Assembly (NCBI RefSeq): GCF_017591425.1
Contig: NW_024466413.1
Location: forward strand, 1,550,001-1,614,000
DNA length: 64,000 nucleotides
From: Ochotona curzoniae
Lineage: Eukaryota > Chordata > Mammalia > Lagomorpha > Ochotonidae
Reading direction: 5' to 3'
The notes beneath the pieces are model-generated. The model saw only the letters and a program-made list of their open reading frames with translations. It made no database searches and was not told the origin of the DNA. The first letter of the stretch is position 1, and every line of letters starts with the position of its first letter. Positions 57,897 through 64,000 of the stretch are shown one piece after another. Both the position numbers and the translations under genes were made by a program.

Positions 57897-58132
57897 ATTT
57901 TTAAAAGATTCATTTACTTTTAATGGAAAGGCATATTTACAGAGAAAAGGAAATATAGAGGGAAAGATTTTCCATGGGAACCGTTGGCTCACTCAGCTGA
58001 ACAACTTATTCCAGGTTTCCTACATGCAGGATGACCCAAGTGCAGGTACACCAGCAGGGAGCTGGATTGGAAAAGCAGAAGTTGAGACTTGAACCGGTGT
58101 CCATCTGGGATCTTGGTCTGTGCAAATCCTAA
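57897..58132 (-). repeat. C-SINE with internal deletion, antisense
   Basis: 'aaaagattcatttactttta', 'ggcatatttacagagaaaag', 'ccaggtttcctacatgcagg', 'cagcagggagctggattgga' and 'cttgaaccggtgtccatctg'. About 80 bases of the body are missing. Confidence 0.85.
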
Positions 58133-58157
58133 TTTTGGTTTATGATAAAGCATGCTA

Positions 58158-58560
58158 GGACTCTTTTATGACACGTGCTGTGATGGACTGAATTGTGGTC
58201 CCTGTCCTAACTTGTATGTGGAAGCCAAAACTGTCAGTGGGACTGTACTTGGCAAGAGGATCTTTACAAAGCTAATAAAATTAAATAGGACAGTAAGGCT
58301 ATGGGGCCAAATCCACCAGAAGTGGAGTTCTTAAAAGATGATATAGAGCCTGTGGTGTGGTCTCTTTCCATAGGGAGAGAGGACACAGGGAGAAAGGCTT
58401 TGTGAGGGCCTAGCAAGAAGTGGACTGTCTGCATCCAGGAAGAGATCCCTCTCAGGAACTAGTTGGAGCATCTGCTCTTGGACTTCCAACCCCTGTTATT
58501 GCGAGGATCAGAGGTCCATTGTTTAAGCCACTTGATTGGTGCTACCTTGTTGTGCTAGGT
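58158..58560 (+). mobile_element. MaLR-type LTR
   Basis: 'tgtgatggactgaattgtgg' (58180), 'tgtatgtggaagccaaaact', 'cagtgggactgtacttggca', 'ggacacagggagaaaggctt', 'ccaggaagagatccctctca', 'gctcttggacttccaacccc' and 'ttgtttaagccacttgattg' follow the ERVL-MaLR LTR in order over about 400 bases. Nearly complete solo LTR; no internal region. Confidence 0.75.
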
Positions 58561-59811
58561 ACCCCTAGCTGATTTACAAACACATATAAGCCCATCTCTT
58601 ACCCTGGATGTCAGAAGTCAAAAGTTGCTTTACGTTTCCACAAATGATCCCTTCTCAGATTAGTTAATATTTTATTCATATTAAATGCGTTAACCAATGA
58701 TTATTATGGTGTCTGAACTGTGATTCAGCTGTGGATTTTCAATGCTACCGTTCTTCATTTCTACCACTTTGCTTCTTTTTCATTTCCCAAAAACTCATTT
58801 TCAAGTTTTGGAAATTGTCAGGCATTGACAGCTCCTGAAGTGAACTTACACGACCTTTGTCTTTGAAATCCCCCAATTTAAATTTAATACTGAATAGATG
58901 AAACTTGGCTAAGGATAACCTCCAATCCCTTCTAGAATGAGAACGCGGTTCACCATCACGAGGCCTACCCACACCACGTGGGTTAAAACGTTAGAAAGAG
59001 GGGCCCTAGTGTGAAGTTCCAGAAGCCTGGGGCACCAGTGAGTGGTCTGGAACATTGTCGCGTTGATACCTGTACAATATCCTGCACTCCAGGCGTCTGA
59101 CCTGGCCACCACAGACCTGCTGGAGCACACCCCTGACCTCCCTGTGTAACATGAGCTCCTTGTCAGGTCACCGCTTTCTTGCTGAACAGATCAGGTTCTG
59201 TCCACTCCCTGCCTGGTTTGCATAGGATCCCTTGTTGACATCTATGCTGAACAATGAGGCAAATTCCTACCTTTGGAGACATATAAAAATTGGAACCAGG
59301 TGCCCTTTCTCTCTTGCTTTTACCAACTCCTTTCAGTTTTCTCATTCTTCCTGAGTTGTGTGCCGTAGATCACGAAACAGAAAGGGTCAAAGAAGAGAAA
59401 GTGTAACGCACTCAATGGACTTCGGCTCAGCAGAGAGCAGAAGTGGTGAGGACAGGAGAGGTTGTGGCACACAGAACCATCACCCAGGTCAAAGAGCTTT
59501 CACATGGGCGCTGGGCTGTTCCTGAAGAATCCAGCAAGAATAAGAAGCTGACACATGTCTTGGGACTTGATAAACCCAAGGAACTGGAGTTACATCGCCA
59601 CCTGCCACTTCTGTGACACGTTCACAATGATGCAATGCTTGGTTATTAACATGCTTGTAGGCACGTGATATTAGTCATCCTTACGGGATAGGAGTATGTT
59701 GTATATGACAAAGTAACTGTAGTCAGAGTAGACAGGGTTCATGCTACATCTACTGTTAAGCAGCTGTATTCACATGAATGTGTTAGACCATTTTTCTATT
59801 CCCTGTGTATT
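58561..59811. other. Unassigned DNA
   Basis: No gene, RNA or repeat supported. Confidence 0.4.
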
Positions 59812-60082
59812 TTTGTAAGAATCATTTTATTTAAAGGCAGATTTTACAGAGGGAGGGGAGACAGAGAAATTCTCCAAATGGCCACAATGGCTAGAGTTGA
59901 GTTAATCCAAAGCCAAGGCCCAGGAGCTAGAAGCTTCTTCCAGTCTCTCACGTGAGTGCAGGGGCCCGAGGACTGCATAAACAGGGAGCTGGGTAAGAAG
60001 CGCATTAACTGGGACTTGAACCGGTGCTCATATGAGATGCTGGCATCACAGGTGGTGGATTAGCTCGCTATGCCATTTCAAT
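59812..60082 (-). repeat. C-SINE, antisense
   Basis: 'aatcattttatttaaaggca', 'gttgagttaatccaaagcca', 'gggagctgggtaagaagcgc' and 'cttgaaccggtgctcatatg'. Some internal loss. Confidence 0.85.
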
Positions 60083-61147
60083 ATCCTCTAATAATGTTTT
60101 TAAGTAAACTAAGATTGTCTATTTTTTAATATAAAAGAAATAAAGAAGTTTTTCTTTAGTGTATATATGCATCCATCACAATTTTTCCTTATCAAAATCC
60201 ATCTCAAGAAATGGAGGTGGTATAAAAATGGAGGATGTTGAATATCAGTGTTCCACTGGGGACGTAGAGCTGATTAAAAGCACTTGGTGTCTTGAATTTG
60301 AAGAAGAGTCTCCAGAGGATGTGAGGCCCCAAAAGCACTGGAGATAACATCCCTTCTCTCGCAGCAAGCCAGGGTGCCCTAGCAAGAAACCAAGCCCCGT
60401 GTGAGTTCCCCAGACATCTGAAGGTATCAGTACCATTTCCTTCATCTTTGCAGTAGCACTTTAGAGGCCTGCTTGGAAAGAAGCCAGAAATGACGAGAGG
60501 CGTCAGAGGGGCCCGAGCAGCACAGAGGATGCAATCGCTGTCTTCATTCATTCTGCACATCATTTCCGAGGCACTGTGGGATGTTGCATGCTAGTCATTT
60601 GGAAGCATTTTATTTCAAAGTCACACTCCAATTCCATCTGTCTTGCAGGGTCCCAGGTGCGCCCTGGCAGTGGGTTTGATGTATTCAAGAGTAGAGAGCT
60701 GTGTTGGATGACAGAGCTAATGAGATGTGAATACGTCGAGGGAAACCAACGGGATGCGTTCAGTTGTAGCAGTGGAAGCTCTCCCCACCTCCCAGGACTG
60801 ACACACTGCTGTAAATGGACCAGGGACCCCAGAAAGTGGGCAGTCCACCTCTATCACTGTGGCACCCCACAAGCACAGGACCTCTTTCCTGTTATTCCCT
60901 GAACTCCACTGCCCTGATGTGGTTCTGCGAGATGACTCTCCACAAATGACTGACTGTATCCAAACAGTATTTTACAACGCAGCGAAATGTTCACATGTAT
61001 GGGGAAAGGTGGCATTTACACCTTTTCATTAGTCTGAATCATATTGAATTTCACCTCATTGAAAATGAATCAACATGGTATAAAAATATCACCAAATTAT
61101 TTAATGATCTAAGAACAAGATTAAACTGTATGTAAGCTAGGAATTGT
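60083..61147. other. Unassigned DNA
   Basis: Opposed frames of 108 codons (+, 60576) and 119 codons (-, 60204) lack domains. No repeat recognised. Confidence 0.35.
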
Positions 61148-61420
61148 GGCCCCAGTGTGGTAGCCTTGTGGCTAAAGTCCTCGCCTTGCATGCCCAGGAT
61201 CCCATATGAGCTTTAGTTCTAATCCCGGCAGCCCCGCTTTCCATCCAGCTCCCTGTTTGTGGCCTGGGAAAGCAGTTGAGAATGGCCCAAGGCCTTGGGA
61301 CCCATCCATGTGGGGCACCCAGAAGAAGCGCCAGGCTCTTGGTTTTGGACTGGCTCAGCTCTGGCTGTTGTAGCCGCTTGGGGAGTGAATCAACAGACGG
61401 AGGATCTTCCTCTCTGTTGG
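61148..61420 (+). repeat. C-SINE, 3' tail lost
   Basis: 'ggccccagtgtggtagcctt', 'gtggctaaagtcctcgcctt', 'ctttccatccagctccctg', 'gtggcctgggaaagcagttg' and 'ggagtgaatcaacagacgga'. It stops at 'cttcctctctgt' without an A-rich tail. Confidence 0.92.
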
Positions 61421-62174
61421 TCTAATTATTTTACATGTTTTGTGAGAGTTGAGGATTTCATCTTAATCATTTTTGCACTTTGACATATTTTGTTCATGTG
61501 AGAGCTCAGTTTTATTTAAAAATTAAGATTCAGTTTGTAGGTATTTTAGTGATATTTATGCGTGTTTTTTTTTCCTAGCCAATTAACTCTCCTAGACTCT
61601 GGAACAATTGTTTTAAACTTTCTTAATGTATTCAAATTTCTGAAATCCCTCTGCCATTTATTTATAACCAAGTAATTGCATCTTTAATTCTGCAAGGGAA
61701 GGAATCTTTAAAAATGTGTATTCCTCAGGATTATTTTTATAATTTAGACTAACAGTTTGGAGGAATTTAACTATGATAAAATATGTTAATTTCATATTTT
61801 GTTAGTTTTAATCTGTAGCAGTATATTTTTCAGCAAACAGAAAACTCAACCATTATTTCTCTGAATTGTTGTATGCTCATGTTGCCTACTTTTCTTTATG
61901 GTCTTTAATATCATATACATTATATTACTTGAGAAATGTTGCAAAACAATGATTACTATTTATTGTTTCAGTTTATGAATTACTCTCCTTCTTGAATTCC
62001 TTTTGAACAGTTCCAGTTGCTATGACTTAATGCTCACTAACACCTTTCTTCTTGAATATCAGCTCTATTTTTTAAATCTCATTCACTACATTGTTCAACT
62101 CTAAAAGCTAGGTATGTGTTACACATGCCCTCACTCAACGTTTAAAATTATAATAGCTACTAATGTCCACATAT
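61421..62174. other. Unassigned AT-rich DNA
   Basis: Strongly AT-rich with long T-runs. No alignable repeat and no gene. Confidence 0.4.
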
Positions 62175-62415
62175 TAATTCAGACTGATAGAGATGGAGGA
62201 AGAGTAGGAGAGAATGAGAAAGAGAGAACATTCCTTCCGCTGGTTCACTCTCGAATGGCTGACAACAGCCGGTCTGGGCCATTCTAGAGCGGGAAGCCCG
62301 CCACTCCATCCGGGTCTCCCAGGTGGGAGGCAGGGTCCTAAGCACGTGGTGCTTATCAGGGCGTGGTGGCAGTGCCTGATGAGGAATCCCAGTGCCACAG
62401 GTACTGGCTAATCTT
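62175..62415 (-). repeat. Old C-SINE, antisense
   Basis: 'ggagagaatgagaaagagag', 'cttccgctggttcactctcg', 'aatggctgacaacagccggt' and 'gatgaggaatcccagtgcc' follow the older antisense form. Confidence 0.75.
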
Positions 62416-63049
62416 GTAGTGCCCCAATGTTGGCCTCAACTGGCAGTTCTGATTTAGTTTCATCTCTTAGAAAGTTGATCTTTTTGGAAGGTTCTGTGTA
62501 TATCTATGTCATTATAAACATGAGAAAGTTTCAAGGATCAGCAGGCAAAGTCTCTGCCTGTAATGCTGGCGTCCAAGAGAGACACCAGTTCACGTTTCTC
62601 AGTGCTGCGAAAAGTCCAGCCTGTGATGTTCCCCTGACGATTTTGAAACAGAAGCCTCATAGTCTGGTTGATGTACCAGACATTCTTTCTTGCCCATCAC
62701 TATCACCTCTAACTCCTTTTGGGTGGGTCCTTCAATATCTTAGTGTGGTGGCTTTGCACACATTGGTCCATATCCTCCTGAACAGCAGCCAGTGGGGCTT
62801 CTCTATCTGAAGTCACCTCTTTTCATTGCTCTCCTCTCAGTTCTCTGTTCTTTGTACCTTTGCTGTCTTGTCCACATGTTCCTCTTTCATTCTTACCAGT
62901 TTCAGTGTCCTTACACCAGCACGTATTCCTGCACTGAATTCTGGAAATTCTCTCAAAAAGTCATACGCAATAATTAAGACACCACTTGGTGTCTTTCCTT
63001 CCGTCAAATCTAAACCTTTCCTTCCTACAAAGGATCACCTTGGGAACTA
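62416..63049. other. Unassigned DNA
   Basis: The 127-codon frame (62427-62810) has no recognised domain and low-quality composition. I see no gene. Confidence 0.4.
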
Positions 63050-63235
63050 GTTGGTCCTAACTCACCTGGGTTCCTGCTACCCAGGTGGGAGACCAAATTG
63101 AGGTCAAGGTTCCTGGTTTTGGTCTGCCCTAGTCCTGCCTGTTTGGGGCATCTGAGGACTGATTCAGTGATGGAACGTTTCTCTCTATGTGTTTCTGTCT
63201 TGCAAATATAAGGAAATAAAACATTTTAAAAGCGA
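63050..63235 (+). repeat. Old C-SINE 3' half
   Basis: 'ctcacctgggttcctgctac', 'ccaggtgggagaccaaattg', 'aggtcaaggttcctggtttt', 'gaggactgattcagtgatgg' and tail 'aaggaaataaaacatttt'. Confidence 0.8.
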
Positions 63236-64000
63236 GCGATGGGGATCACAGGGATAAAACGGCCTGCTGAGTGTCAGCGATTGCAGCTTTTAGCATCACC
63301 GTCCCGCCTTGGCTATTCCGGTGAGAATGTCCCCTGCACCTGCACTACTTTGGCACTAGGAACAGAAGCCCTGTGTCTCCTCACACTATTCCAGAGGCTC
63401 TTTTAGTCACACGCATGCAACGTGCTTTCTGATGTTGTGACTTTACACTCCCTTTCCGTCCTAGCACGCTCAGAACACGGCTTCTTTCTTCTGTTTGTTC
63501 TGTCCAACTTCTCCCTCCATTGAGTCTTTTCCCTTAGCTCAGGACTGCCCTGAGAGGAGTGGGGTGACCTTCCGTGATTTCTTCTCTGTCAAGCCCCGTC
63601 CTTCACAGATAACAAAGCTCTCCTGAGACTTACCAGTGAGCGTTTTGTCACCAAAAGCAGCCAATACTTTCTGGTTTTACTCTTTCTCCATCTATCAGCT
63701 GATTGTTTTCTTGGCTTATGCCCACTCGTCCCTTGAGTTTGCTGACTCAGATGTCTTCTGGCAGGTGCATGCTTGCTCAGTCCCTCTTCCCACGTCTGAT
63801 CAGTCTTCCCTTGCAGATCCATTCTCTTCAGGGTTCCGTTCAAGCCCATTCCTTTTTGTTCTAGGCTCTCTCCTAATAAATCCAATGAGGATTCATTGTT
63901 TTGACAGTGCTTAGGTCAGATGGTTCATTGTTTCTTCAGTTCTGCATCTCTCAGCTTCTCAGTCCAGACTTTGACACTCAACTGGCTTGCTGCACCTCCA
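63236..64000. other. Unassigned DNA to the window end
   Basis: Pyrimidine-rich (CTT/TCC words). A faint likeness to old antisense LINE sequence is not strong enough to call. Short frames on both strands are unsupported. Confidence 0.35.

Noticed and set aside
60204..60902. Opposed 119- and 108-codon frames
   Set aside because: No domain or repeat-independent support.
62427..62810. 127-codon + frame
   Set aside because: No domain, no exon borders, low-complexity hydrophobic C-terminal part; consistent with chance.

Overview
The window looks like mammalian nuclear DNA with no recognisable protein-coding or structural RNA gene. It is AT-rich and non-operonic, and is filled with tRNA-derived lagomorph C-SINEs (about 35 full or partial copies), L1 fragments of several ages, MIR and L2 fossils, a few LTR pieces and microsatellites. 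C-SINEs are specific to rabbits, hares and pikas. The young copies here have the form 'cctagtggctaaagtcctcaccttg-like head ... caataaaaataaataaatctt-like tail', which I associate with pika (Ochotona) rather than rabbit. Genus is an inference from remembered consensus forms; no database search was run.

Layout. 1-19 kb: AT-rich DNA with antisense L1 pieces (1.0-1.5, 2.4-3.05, 7.2-7.6 kb), scattered C-SINEs and MIRs, and a nested L1 cluster at 16.5-17.9 kb in which a younger lagomorph L1 3' end sits inside an older L1 with an 8-bp target duplication. 19.35-20.21 kb: the most striking object, a minisatellite of about 40 units whose lengths (21, 18 and 27 bp) are all multiples of three. This leaves long reading frames of 320-373 codons open on both strands. 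21-28 kb: L1 fragments in both orientations, a second copy of the young L1 3' end, two LTR-like sequences, and an antisense L1 split by a C-SINE pair with readable nested target duplications. 28.8-34.6 kb: a GC-richer block with no recognised repeat over most of its length and no supported exon. 35-64 kb: alternating C-SINEs, MIR/L2 fossils, L1 tails and two-copy SINE clusters, one MaLR-type LTR at 58.2-58.6 kb, and an unusual inverted-repeat element at 39.2 kb.

Genes. Apart from the minisatellite frames, no open frame exceeds about 138 codons. None shows a domain, a convincing exon border or conserved-protein character. The sequence is best read as intergenic or deep intronic. Most repeat calls rest on remembered family consensus sequences and would need RepeatMasker/Dfam to fix exact borders and subfamily names.
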